A stretch of DNA of 64,000 nt from Saccharothrix algeriensis (lineage in GTDB: Bacteria; Actinomycetota; Actinomycetes; Mycobacteriales; Pseudonocardiaceae), in the NCBI RefSeq assembly GCF_016907655.1, contig NZ_JAFBCL010000001.1, forward strand, positions 4,498,001-4,562,000. Direction: 5' to 3'. The notes beneath the pieces are model-generated. The model did no database searches, was not told where the DNA came from, and saw only the letters and a program-made list of their open reading frames with translations. Both the position numbers and the translations under genes were made by a program. The stretch's first letter is position 1. The number at the start of each line of letters is the position of its first letter. Below are positions 31,901-40,061 of the stretch, in pieces.

Positions 31901-32320
31901 GTCAACGGCCAGTTCGGCGACGTGGACACCAACGTGTTCGACACCAACGTGGTGGTCCTGCCGGTGCTGCTGACCGCGCTGGGCATCGACCCGGCGGCCG
32001 ACACCGCGCGGATCTCGTACACGACCGGCGTGGCCGGCTTCTACGTCGCGCCGGGCGCGTCGAACGGCCTGATCGACTCGATCGACACCCCGTCGTCGTT
32101 CGACCCGCTCAAGCCGGGCCTGTGGGTGCAGGGCGGCGGCGACGCCGCGCTGTCCTACCGGGCGCGGCCGGGCACCGCGCTGGTGGTCAACCGGGACGCC
32201 GCGGCCCTGGCCGCCGACGGCTCGGACAGCCTGCTGGTGCTGCACCACCACAACGCCTCGGGCGACCGGGCGGACGTGGTCAAGGTGAAGGCGAACGGGG
32301 GCAACCGCGCGGCCGGCTGA
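28988..32320 (+). CDS. Secreted subtilisin-like serine protease (S8) with propeptide and PA insert
   Basis: A 1110-residue exported protease. The N terminus is a Sec signal peptide (basic start, AVPVLAAILVAGSTAGTALA, cleavage likely after ALA). An I9-type propeptide (about 45-150) keeps the enzyme inactive until processed. The catalytic triad is intact: D195 in GIIDTGIDYTH, H267 in NGHGTHVAGT and S615 in NSGTSMAAPH. A PA-type insert (about 430-560) lies between His and Ser. The C-terminal ~450 residues form beta-rich domains, no membrane anchor seen. GTG at 28988 is chosen because it places the signal peptide at the start. Likely monocistronic, with a strong hairpin after it. Confidence 0.92.
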   Translation: MSRSRVVARSAVPVLAAILVAGSTAGTALAAEDQLAPSVAAARGLDAGGLKLKVGKRLSAARGKVTAFVELEAKPAVDTYTEKTGQGASKQQAKEAAKATKNDTAKVVDSVVTDLKGKDASTKEVYRTANGVPGVVVTADAAKVRELAQRGDVKSVRTVVPKVRQNSSAVQLTNTLKAWQQYGRLGEDTRVGIIDTGIDYTHADFAGPGTVEAFKAIDETKVDASYFPTAKVVGGYDFVGNAYDGASTDPAVNTPKPDPNPIDCNGHGTHVAGTAAGFGVNADGSTFRGDYAKLTPEALDALRVGPGTAPKALLYALKVFGCEGSTNVTAQALDWSLDPDGDGDFSDHLDVVNLSLGSDYGAPDDPDSLFVRKLNASGVVTVFSAGNGGDLYDVGGSPGSTPEALTVASTRDAYVLRDAAEVTAPAGAAGRKPGQYSQNYDYEGKSVTGAVVPLGDAGNKDGCLPLSAADQAAVAGKIAWLEWDDNDASRRCGSGARANNVTAAGAVGAVFTSTLENFSAGIAGNAAIPVIQLTGGATASLRPALATGALTVRLAGDLRTALPTYDQAITDTPSSFTSRGVRGPAVKPDIAAPGDTIASAQVGSGNKALVNSGTSMAAPHTSGIAALVRQAHPDWTPEEVKAAIMNSASADVKADGKTYAPNRVGAGRIDGKAALDNQVLAYVQDDPGAVSATFGVVEVTKPVSLTKTIKVVNKSTKWVDYTVGYEQLTGIPGVRYELSQGSVRLSPRGIARVKVTLRIDNPAELRKTVDPTVAPLHLDVPRQFLADASGRVVFTPRNGSSVALRVPVYSAPKPAADINTPDRVTFRGGAAQSVLNLTGRGVDQGAYKSLVSVLELQKSSPKLRECRRNVTTNCTLNDTAKGGDLRHVGVTSTAPLAKAQGTPQDALLAFGIATWGNWYNLGNNTIPFVDVDTTGDGVPDFEVYANKLTDTDLLVAVTQDLRTGETVDIQAVNGQFGDVDTNVFDTNVVVLPVLLTALGIDPAADTARISYTTGVAGFYVAPGASNGLIDSIDTPSSFDPLKPGLWVQGGGDAALSYRARPGTALVVNRDAAALAADGSDSLLVLHHHNASGDRADVVKVKANGGNRAAG

Positions 32321-32351
32321 CCCGCTCCGGGCGGTCGGACGCCGTACGCCA

Positions 32352-32387
32352 CTCTGGCCGGTCGGGGGTTGCCCCGGCCGGCCAGAG
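32352..32387 (+). terminator. Hairpin terminator after the subtilase gene
   Basis: A 16-bp stem CTCTGGCCGG-TCGGGG / CCCCGG-CCGGCCAGAG (one G/T pair), loop GTTG, followed by CCGTTT. Confidence 0.75.
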
Positions 32388-32527
32388 CCGTTTAAGCGCA
32401 TCGGGTGACGGCCATTCGGCGGCACTGAACCGTTCGGGTGTCCCGCAGTCCGGGAGATATGGCCACTGAAGTGTGTTCCGAGTGCGGCGAACGGGTCTGC
32501 GACCGGTAGCCTTTCGCAAAGGAAACT

Positions 32528-32546
32528 AGTCCCGAGCAATGGGACT
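32528..32546 (+). promoter_or_regulatory. Inverted repeat just upstream of the leuB ribosome binding site
   Basis: AGTCCC-N7-GGGACT ends 8 bases before GGGAGG. It could be an operator or a small mRNA hairpin; no dedicated leader peptide with Leu codons is visible here. Confidence 0.3.
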
Positions 32547-32566
32547 GATACCTGGGAGGTGTGTGG

Positions 32567-33607
32567 ATGCGGCTCGCAGTGATCCCAGGAGACGGGATCG
32601 GGCCCGAGGTCGTCGCCGAGGCCCTGAAGGTGCTCGGTGAGGTCGTTCCAGCGGCTGAGATCACCCGCTACGACCTCGGCGCGGCGCGCTGGCACGCCAC
32701 AGGTGAGTTGTTGCCGGAATCCGTGCTGGGCGAGCTGCGCCAGCACGACGCCATCCTGCTCGGCGCCGTGGGCGACCCGTCGGTCCCCAGCGGCATCCTG
32801 GAACGCGGTCTCCTGCTCCGCCTGCGGTTCGAACTGGACCACCACGTCAACCTGCGCCCGGCCCGGCTCTACCCCGGCGTGCGCAGCCCGATCGCCGACC
32901 CGCCGGAGATCGACATGGTGGTCGTGCGGGAGGGCACCGAGGGCCTGTACGCGGGCAACGGCGGCCTGCTGCGCAAGGACACCCCGCACGAGATCGCGAC
33001 CGAGGTCAGCATCAACACCAGCTTCGGCGTGGAGCGGGTGGTCCGCGACGCGTTCGCGCGCGCGGCGGGCCGCCCGCGCCGGCACCTGACGCTGGTGCAC
33101 AAGACCAACGTCCTGACCCACGCGGGCTCGCTGTGGTCGCGGGTGGTCGAGGAGGTCTCGCTGCAGCACCCGGACGTGACCGTCGCCTACCAGCACGTGG
33201 ACGCGGCGACGATCCACCTGGTCACCGACCCGGCCCGGTACGACGTGATCGTCACCGACAACCTGTTCGGCGACATCCTCACCGACCTGGCGGCGGCCGT
33301 GACCGGTGGCATCGGCCTGGCCGCCAGCGGCAACCTGGACGTCACCCGCCGCAACCCGAGCATGTTCGAGCCGGTGCACGGCAGCGCGCCGGACATCGCG
33401 GGCCAGGGCGTCGCCGACCCGACGGCGGCCGTGCTGTCGGTCGCCCTGATGCTGGACCACCTCGGCGAGCACGAGGCGGCCCGGCGCATCGAGGCGTCGG
33501 TGGCCTTCGACCTGGCCACCCGCGACCACGCCTCGCCCGGCGCGACCTACGCCGTGGGCGACCGGCTGGCCGCGCTGGTCAGCTCCAACGTCCGCACCGG
33601 GGCCTAG
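32567..33607 (+). CDS. leuB: 3-isopropylmalate dehydrogenase
   Basis: A 346-residue enzyme of leucine synthesis that oxidatively decarboxylates 3-isopropylmalate with NAD+. Motifs: [15 protein letters not shown], the substrate arginines in [30 protein letters not shown], the metal-binding aspartates in [15 protein letters not shown] and [14 protein letters not shown]. It is the compact actinobacterial type. ATG at 32567 sits seven bases after GGGAGG; an in-frame GTG at 32561 overlaps the SD and is rejected. Confidence 0.96.
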   Translation: MRLAVIPGDGIGPEVVAEALKVLGEVVPAAEITRYDLGAARWHATGELLPESVLGELRQHDAILLGAVGDPSVPSGILERGLLLRLRFELDHHVNLRPARLYPGVRSPIADPPEIDMVVVREGTEGLYAGNGGLLRKDTPHEIATEVSINTSFGVERVVRDAFARAAGRPRRHLTLVHKTNVLTHAGSLWSRVVEEVSLQHPDVTVAYQHVDAATIHLVTDPARYDVIVTDNLFGDILTDLAAAVTGGIGLAASGNLDVTRRNPSMFEPVHGSAPDIAGQGVADPTAAVLSVALMLDHLGEHEAARRIEASVAFDLATRDHASPGATYAVGDRLAALVSSNVRTGA

Positions 33608-33787
33608 CACCGGGACCAGACACCAGACACCGGGCTCCGGCGCCGGAACCCGGCGCCGGGACCGACCCGGACCACCCGCAGGCCGACCGCGACCCACCGT
33701 CGCGGGCGGCCTGCGCGTTCGTCCACAGGTGACCAGTCCCACCGGTCGGAGGTGGCCCCGGGGCGCGTCGTGCACGTAGGGTCGTGC

Positions 33788-33916
33788 GACGCCACCAGTG
33801 GGGGAAGTCCGGTCGAAGTCCGGCGCTGACCCGCAACGGTAGGCCCCCCGCGACGGGGGGCGAGCCCGATCACCCGCAGGCGGCAGAACGAGCACACTCC
33901 TGCCGTGGTCTGCGGG
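33788..33916 (+). ncRNA. Cobalamin riboswitch upstream of the btu-like transporter
   Basis: The conserved core is easily read: GGAAGTCCGGT, AAGTCCGGCGCTGACCCGC, AACGGTAGG, a CCCCCCG/CGGGGGG arm and a B12 box AGCCCGATCACCCGC. After it, CCCGCAG-G-CGGCAG (33873-33886) can pair with CTGCCG-TGGT-CTGCGGG (33900-33916); the first arm overlaps the B12 box, so ligand binding and this hairpin exclude each other. AdoCbl should switch the operon off. The core lies within 33790-33880; the remaining 60 bases lead to the GTG. Confidence 0.9.
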
Positions 33917-33975
33917 ACGGTTGCGCCGGTCCCCCGGGCTGCGTGCCGCACGGCCACCCGTCCGAAAGGCGACCG

Positions 33976-34997
33976 GTGACCAAACGGCTGTGCGCCGGGC
34001 TGACAGCGCTCCTGCTCGTGTCCGTCGTGTGCGGTGTGGCCCTGGGGCCGGTGCGCGTCCCGCTCGGCGACGTCCTGCGGCTGCTCGGGGACGCCCTGAC
34101 CGGCGGCGTCGTGCAGCCCGAGGAGGCCGGCCGGTACCGGATCGTGTGGGACATCCGGCTGCCGCGCGTGCTGCTGGCCGCCGTGGTCGGCGCGGGCCTG
34201 GCCGTCGTGGGCGTCGCTATCCAGGCGATGGTGCGCAACGCGCTGGCCGACCCGTACGTGCTGGGCATCTCCTCCGGCGCGAGCGTGGGCGCCACCGCCG
34301 TGGCCACCCTGGGCCTGTTCGCCTCGCTGGGCATCTACGCGCTGTCCACCGCCGCGTTCCTGTCGGCCCTCGCGGCCATGGCGCTGGTCTACCTCGCGGC
34401 CCGCCGGGGCGGGCTCACCCCGCTGCGGCTGGTGCTCACCGGCACGGCCATGGCCTACGGGTTCTCCGCCCTGGCGATGCTGATGGTCTTCCAGGCGCCG
34501 CACGGCGAAGCCGCGCGGGCGGCGATGTTCTGGCTGCTGGGCAGCCTGGGCGGGGTCACCTGGGCCTCGCTGCCGGTGGCGGCGGTGACCGTGCTGGGCG
34601 GCGTCGCCTACCTGCAGACCCGGGCCAAGCAGCTCAACGCGCTGTCCATGGGCGACGAGACCGCCACGACGCTGGGCGTGGACGCGACCCGGCTGCGCAA
34701 GGTCCTGTTCGTCGTCACCGCCGCCATGACCGGCGTGCTGGTCGCGGTCAGCGGCGCGGTCGGCTTCGTCGGCCTGATGATGCCGCACCTGGTCCGGCTG
34801 GTGGTGGGCTCCGACCACCGCCGCGTCCTGGCCGTCGCGCCCCTGGCCGGCGCGTGCTTCCTGATCTGGGTCGACGTCGCCGCGCGCCTGCTGGCGGCGC
34901 CGGAGGAACTCCCGCTGGGCGTCATCACCGCGGCGCTGGGCGTGCCCACCTTCGTGTTCCTCATGCGGGGACGCGGCTACGTGTTCGGAGGCCGGTG

Positions 34998-34998
<1 letters not shown>
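33976..34998 (+). CDS. FecCD-family ABC permease, probable cobalamin importer (BtuC-like)
   Basis: A 340-residue membrane protein with about ten helices. Family signatures: LPRVLLAAVVGAGLAVVGVAIQ, NALADPYVLGISSGAS and the coupling region GFVGLMMPHLVRLVVG. FecCD permeases import cobalamin, siderophores or haem; the riboswitch upstream argues for cobalamin. GTG at 33976 is chosen because the longer open frame would begin inside the riboswitch. Its stop overlaps the ATG of the ATPase gene (TGATG). Confidence 0.9.
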
Positions 34999-35758
<760 letters not shown>

Positions 35759-35762
<4 letters not shown>

Positions 35763-36742
35763 GGAAGCTCGTCGCCCTCGCCCTCGTCCTGTCCACCACC
35801 GGCTGCGGGGCGACCATCGCGACCCAGGAGCCCGGCGGCGCGAAGGTCACCGTCCGCAACTGCGGCCAGGAGGTCACCTACGACGGGGCGCCGTCCAAGG
35901 TCGTCACCAACGACACCGGCATCACCGAGATGATGTTCGCCCTCGGCCTGGCCGACCGCATGGCGGGCTACGTCATCGCCGGCGACAACAAGGGCACCGA
36001 CGTCAGCACGTCGCCGTGGAAGGCGGACTTCGAGCGGCTGCCGAAGCTGGCCGAGAAGATCAACAAGGAGGTCGTGCAGGGCGCGGGCGCGGACATGGTG
36101 TTCGCCGGCTGGGGCTACGGCTTCTCCGAGAGCACCGGCTTCACCCCCGACGTCCTCGAGGAGCAGGGGATCGCCACCTACCTGCTGACCGAGACGTGCC
36201 GCAACGGCGTGGGCAAGCAGCGCGGCGTCATGCCGCCGCTGGAAGCGCTCTACACCGACCTGCGCAACCTCGGCGCGATCTTCGGGGTGTCGGCCAGGGC
36301 CGAGGAGCTGATCGCCGGGTACCAGCGGCAGGTCGCCGGGGCGGAGGAGCTGGTGCGGGGCAGGCCCAAGCCGAAGGTCTTCCTGTACGACAGCGGCCTG
36401 GACCAGCCCTACACGTCCGGGAAGAACGCCGCGCCGCAGGACATCATCGGCCGGGCCGGCGGCGAGAACATCTTCGGCGACCTGGACGACAGCTGGACCG
36501 CGGTGGGCTGGGAGACCGTGGTGGAGCGCAACCCGGACGTCATCCTGATCAACGACTACGCGGACGGCGACCTGTCCACGCCCCAGCAGAAGCAGGCGTT
36601 CCTGGAGTCCTACGCGCCGCTGAAGGAGGTGCCCGCCGTGCGGGACAAGCGGTTCTTCGCGCTGCCCTACGCCGCCCTCGTGGAGGGCCCGCGCAACCCG
36701 GCCGCCATCGAGGCTTTCGCGCGGTTCCTGGCGGGGGGCTGA
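35759..36742 (+). CDS. ABC transporter substrate-binding lipoprotein, probable cobalamin binding (BtuF-like)
   Basis: A 327-residue class III (TroA/FepB-type) binding protein. The signal is short with cysteine in LVLSTTGCG serving as the lipidated residue; the -3 threonine is slightly off the lipobox consensus. Motifs include KVVTNDTGITEMMFALGL and ERNPDVILINDYADG. No cobalamin-specific residue can be assigned by eye; specificity is inferred from the riboswitch. Last gene of the operon; an inverted repeat follows at 36790-36827. Confidence 0.88.
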
Positions 36743-36789
36743 GCGCCCGGCCGACGTTCGCGGGCGTTGCCCGTCGCCCAGCTGGTGGG

Positions 36790-36827
36790 ACAACCCGTCC
36801 GTGGAGTGGTAAGCCCGGACGGGTTGT
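36790..36827 (+). terminator. Inverted repeat between the btu-like operon and the cimA leader
   Basis: Perfect 12-bp arms ACAACCCGTCCG (36790-36801) and CGGACGGGTTGT (36816-36827) with a 14-base loop, no U-tract. Likely terminator of the transporter operon, but its end is only 16 bases before the cimA leader peptide and just before its -10-like CAGTAT (36830-36835), so an operator role is possible. Confidence 0.5.
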
Positions 36828-36842
36828 GGCAGTATTCGGCCC

Positions 36843-36887
36843 GTGGCTCTCCACGCCGTGATCATTATTTCGGAGCGCGCCGGGTAA
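36843..36887 (+). CDS. Isoleucine-rich leader peptide of cimA
   Basis: Fourteen codons starting with GTG encode MALHAVIIISERAG, with a Val and three consecutive Ile codons. A -10-like CAGTAT ends seven bases before the GTG, so the mRNA may begin with this frame. It is followed by competing stems and an intrinsic terminator before cimA, the layout of a classical amino-acid attenuator. Isoleucine is the end product of the citramalate pathway. Confidence 0.75.
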   Translation: MALHAVIIISERAG

Positions 36888-36912
36888 GTGCTTCCCCAGC
36901 ACCCGGCGCGCC

Positions 36913-36947
36913 GACCTCTCGCATGTTGCGGGGGGTCTTTTTGTTTT
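36913..36947 (+). terminator. Rho-independent attenuator before cimA
   Basis: GACCTCTCGCA (36913-36923) pairs with TGCGGGGGGTC (36927-36937) including two G/T pairs, loop TGT, followed by TTTTTGTTTT. An upstream stem GCGCGCCGGG with CCCGGCGCGC spans the leader stop codon (36874-36912) and ends where the terminator begins, so stalling in the leader can change which forms. Confidence 0.82.
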
Positions 36948-36970
36948 CCCAGATCTTCTAGGAGACCCCC

Positions 36971-38587
36971 GTGACCACGCTCGGTGATTCCTTCCACGTC
37001 TACGACACGACCCTGCGGGACGGTGCCCAGCGCGAGGGCATCTCCTACTCGGTGACGGACAAGCTCGCGGTCGCGCGGCTGCTGGACGGGCTCGGCGTGG
37101 GGTTCATCGAGGGCGGCTGGCCGGGCGCGCTGCCCAAGGACACCGAGTTCTTCGCCCGCGCCGCGGCGGGCGACCTGGTGCTCGAGCACGCGCAGCTCGT
37201 CGCCTTCGGGGCCACCCGCAAGGCGGGGGTGAAGGTGGAGCAGGACCAGCAGGTCAGGGCGCTGCTGGACAGCCAGGCCCCGGTCGTGACGCTGGTGGCC
37301 AAGTCCGACCGGCGGCACGTCGAGCGGGCGCTGCGCACCGACGTCGCGGAGAACTGCGCGATGGTCCGCGACACCGTCCGGTTCCTCGTCGGGGAGGGGC
37401 GCCGGGTGTTCCTGGACGCGGAGCACTTCTTCGACGGCTTCGCGTTCGACCCGGACACCGCGCTGCGCACGCTGGAGTCCGCCGTGGAGGGTGGCGCCGA
37501 CGTCGTCGTCCTGTGCGACACCAACGGCGGCCAGCTCCCGCTGGGGCTGGCCGAGACCGTCGCCGACGTGGTGGCCCGCACGGGCTTCCGGGTCGGCATC
37601 CACTGCCAGGACGACACGTCCTGCGCGGTGGCCAACACCATCGCGGCGGTGCAGGCGGGGGCCACCCACGTCCAGTGCACCGCCAACGGCTACGGCGAGC
37701 GAGCGGGCAACGCCGACCTGTTCGCCGTCGTCGGGAACCTCGTGACCAAGCTCGGCCGGCCGGTGCTACCGCCCGGTGCGCTGGCCGAGCTCACCCGCGT
37801 CTCCCATGCGGTGGCCGAGATCGCGAACATCGCACCCGACCCCCACCAGGGCTACGTCGGGTCGTCGGCCTTCGCCCACAAGGCGGGGCTGCACGCGAGC
37901 GCGATCAAGGTGGACCCGGAGCTGTACAACCACATCGTTCCGGACACCGTCGGCAACGGCATGCGGGTGCTGGTCACCGAGATGGCGGGCCGGGCCAGTC
38001 TCGAGCTCAAGGGACGTGAGCTCGGGATCGACCTGGCCCGCCGGCCCGAGGCGCTGACCAGCGCCGTGCGCCGGGTCAAGGAGCTGGAGGCGGGCGGCTG
38101 GTCGTTCGAGGCCGCCGACGCCTCGCTGGAGCTGCTGCTCAAGCACGAGCTGTCCGAAGCGGACACCCCGCCGTTCGAGCTGGAGTCCTACCGGGTGGTG
38201 CTCGACCACACCCGCGACGGGGCGATCGTGTCCGAGGCGACGGTCAAGGTGCACGTCGCGGGGGAGCGGGTGATCGCCACCGCCGAGGGCAACGGGCCGG
38301 TGCACGCGCTGGACGCGGCGCTGCGCAAGGCGCTGCTGCCGCACCTGTCCTGGTTGGACAGTGTGCAGCTCAACGACTACAAGGTGCGCATCCTGTCCCG
38401 GCCGCACGAGGCGGCCGAGCACGGCACCGACGCCGTCACCCGCGTGCTGGTGGAGTCCACCGACGGCGAGCGCGAGTGGACCACCGTCGGCGTCCACGGC
38501 AACATCGTGGAGGCGAGCTGGCTGGCGCTGTGCGACGCCCTGGCGCACAAGGCGGCGCGCGCCGCCGTCAGCCCGTCACCAGCGTGA
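36971..38587 (+). CDS. cimA: (R)-citramalate synthase
   Basis: A 538-residue DRE-TIM metallolyase condensing pyruvate and acetyl-CoA to citramalate, a threonine-independent entry to isoleucine. The N-terminal motif VYDTTLRDGAQREGIS and IHCQDDTSCAVANTIAA are those of CimA/2-isopropylmalate synthases; the LeuA_dimer allosteric domain occupies about residues 405-530. The FEGGWPGALPKD-type region (IEGGWPGALPKD here) distinguishes CimA from LeuA. GTG start with GGAGA upstream. Preceded by the Ile leader and attenuator; 3' end overlaps the convergent secreted protein by 20 bases. Confidence 0.92.
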   Translation: MTTLGDSFHVYDTTLRDGAQREGISYSVTDKLAVARLLDGLGVGFIEGGWPGALPKDTEFFARAAAGDLVLEHAQLVAFGATRKAGVKVEQDQQVRALLDSQAPVVTLVAKSDRRHVERALRTDVAENCAMVRDTVRFLVGEGRRVFLDAEHFFDGFAFDPDTALRTLESAVEGGADVVVLCDTNGGQLPLGLAETVADVVARTGFRVGIHCQDDTSCAVANTIAAVQAGATHVQCTANGYGERAGNADLFAVVGNLVTKLGRPVLPPGALAELTRVSHAVAEIANIAPDPHQGYVGSSAFAHKAGLHASAIKVDPELYNHIVPDTVGNGMRVLVTEMAGRASLELKGRELGIDLARRPEALTSAVRRVKELEAGGWSFEAADASLELLLKHELSEADTPPFELESYRVVLDHTRDGAIVSEATVKVHVAGERVIATAEGNGPVHALDAALRKALLPHLSWLDSVQLNDYKVRILSRPHEAAEHGTDAVTRVLVESTDGEREWTTVGVHGNIVEASWLALCDALAHKAARAAVSPSPA

Positions 38588-39200
38588 ACCCCTCGGCGGC
38601 CAGGACCTTGTTGATCGGGAAGAAGTACGAGGCGCAGCCGGAGCCGCCCACCAGGTGCCCCTGGGCGTGACCGCCGCTGACCACCGGGAGCCAGTCGTCG
38701 CCGGGCTGGACGCACAGGCTGGTGCGGGTCAGCCCGGTGATGGTCCCGCCGGGGTGGTGGACGGACTGGTTCTTCGCCAGGACCGTGCCGCAGCGCCAGC
38801 CGGTGCGGCCTCCGGCCGCGCACACGCTCGCCCCGACGGGGGCCTCCGCCGAGCCGGTGACGGTCGTCGGGTGGCCGACCACCCGGGGCAGCTGCCGCCA
38901 GGCCGACGGGTCCTGCACGCGCACCACCGCGTAGGCGGGGCGGACGTGGACCACCGGGCCGACGACACCGCCGCCGGGGCCGCGCAGGACGGCGCCCACC
39001 GGGGCGCAGCCGGCCGGGACCAGCAGGTGGCCGCGGACGTTGAAGCCGTTGGCGCACCGGGACCCGGCGGGGCCTTCGAGCCGGGTGCCCGCTTCGAGCG
39101 GGACCGCCCCGGGAACGGGTCCGGGGGTGGGTGCGGGGGCGGCGGTGGCCGGGGCGACCGCGGCCAGCAGGGCGAGGAGGACGAGCAGCAGGGTTCTCAT
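38568..39200 (-). CDS. Secreted trypsin-fold (streptogrisin-like) protein lacking the catalytic triad
   Basis: A 210-residue exported protein with a signal peptide (LLLVLLALLAAVAPATA). The scaffold is that of actinomycete S1 proteases: RCANGFNVR, the GWRCGTV motif and paired cysteines, and a C-terminal GGSGCAS. All three catalytic positions are altered: the TAGHC segment reads VPAGCA (histidine lost, ~61-66), the DYAIV segment reads AYAVV (aspartate lost, ~89-93), and GDSGGP reads GDDWLP (serine lost, ~168-172). It is also short and has no propeptide. Proteolysis is excluded; a binding or inhibitor role is possible. Start chosen at the ATG that opens the signal peptide. Confidence 0.83.
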   Translation of the reverse strand: MRTLLLVLLALLAAVAPATAAPAPTPGPVPGAVPLEAGTRLEGPAGSRCANGFNVRGHLLVPAGCAPVGAVLRGPGGGVVGPVVHVRPAYAVVRVQDPSAWRQLPRVVGHPTTVTGSAEAPVGASVCAAGGRTGWRCGTVLAKNQSVHHPGGTITGLTRTSLCVQPGDDWLPVVSGGHAQGHLVGGSGCASYFFPINKVLAAEGFTLVTG

Positions 39201-39243
39201 CCCTCGACGCTAGGCACGGCGGGTGCCGGCGCAAGCCGCCGGT

Positions 39244-39249
39244 TAGGGT
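39244..39249 (+). promoter_or_regulatory. -10-like element for the FAH-family gene
   Basis: TAGGGT, seven bases before the GTG at 39257. Confidence 0.45.
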
Positions 39250-39256
39250 GATTGCC

Positions 39257-40027
39257 GTGCGCATCGCCCGTATCGCCCAACCGGACGGCCTCGCCTTCGC
39301 CGCGATCGAAGGGGACGGCGACGACCTGACCGCCGTCGAGATCGCCGACGACCCGTTCGCGAACCCGACGTTCACCGGACGCCGCTGGCCGCTGGCCGAC
39401 GTCCGGCTGCTGGCGCCGTTCCTGCCGCCCAAGATCGTGGGCATCGGCCGCAACTACGCCGAGCACGCCGCCGAGCTGGGCAACGAGGTCCCGGACCACC
39501 CGCTGATGTTCCTCAAGCCCAACACGGCGGTGATCGGGCCGAACGCGGAGGTCAAGCTGCCCGCGGCGGCCGGGCGGGTGGACTTCGAGGGCGAGCTGGC
39601 CGTCGTCATCGGCGTGGGCGGCCGGGACATCCCGGCGGCGCGGGCCCGGCAGTCGGTGCTGGGCTACACGATCGCCAACGACGTCACGGCGCGGGACCTC
39701 CAGCGGACCGACGGCCAGTGGACGCGCGCGAAGGGCTTCGACACCTTCTGCCCGCTGGGGCCGTGGGTGGAGACCTCGTTCGACCCGTCCGACGTGGCGA
39801 TCCGCACCGAGGTCGACGGCGAGGTGCGGCAGGACTCGCGCACCTCGTTGCTGCTGCACGACATCCCCGCCCTGATCGAGCACATCTCGGCCGTGATGAC
39901 CCTGCGCCCGCTGGACGTGATCCTCACCGGCACGCCCGCCGGCGTGGGCCCGCTCACCGCCGGGCAGACCGTCTCGGTCACCGTGGAGGGGCTCGGCACC
40001 CTCACCAACACCGTCGCCGACCGCTAG
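39257..40027 (+). CDS. Fumarylacetoacetate hydrolase family protein (Rv2993c-like)
   Basis: A 256-residue FAH-fold hydrolase/decarboxylase. Metal and active-site motifs: GIGRNYAEHAAELGN, MFLKPNTAVIGP, DFEGELAVVIG and the C-terminal ILTGTPAGVGP. Family members act on acylpyruvates, 2-hydroxyhepta-2,4-diene-1,7-dioate and similar; substrate unknown. It has the same place between leuB and gltX as Rv2993c in mycobacteria. GTG start directly follows the -10-like element. Converges with the monooxygenase gene over a shared hairpin. Confidence 0.9.
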   Translation: MRIARIAQPDGLAFAAIEGDGDDLTAVEIADDPFANPTFTGRRWPLADVRLLAPFLPPKIVGIGRNYAEHAAELGNEVPDHPLMFLKPNTAVIGPNAEVKLPAAAGRVDFEGELAVVIGVGGRDIPAARARQSVLGYTIANDVTARDLQRTDGQWTRAKGFDTFCPLGPWVETSFDPSDVAIRTEVDGEVRQDSRTSLLLHDIPALIEHISAVMTLRPLDVILTGTPAGVGPLTAGQTVSVTVEGLGTLTNTVADR

Positions 40028-40034
40028 CCGCCGG

Positions 40035-40061
40035 GGGCGGCCCCCGCGCGGGGAGCCGCCC
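40035..40061. terminator. Hairpin between convergent genes
   Basis: GGGCGGC-CCCC (40035-40045) pairs with GGGG-A-GCCGCCC (40050-40061), loop GCGC, one bulged A. It touches the stop of the minus-strand gene and can serve both directions. Confidence 0.55.

Noticed and set aside
29015-33895. A 1626-codon open frame on the minus strand across the subtilase and leuB genes
   Set aside because: It is a GC-bias shadow: composition is Arg/Val/His/Gly-rich with no domain, and it covers two well-supported plus-strand genes.
33784-33975. A 64-residue N-terminal extension of the FecCD permease
   Set aside because: It translates the cobalamin riboswitch; the GTG at 33976 starts directly before the first membrane helix.
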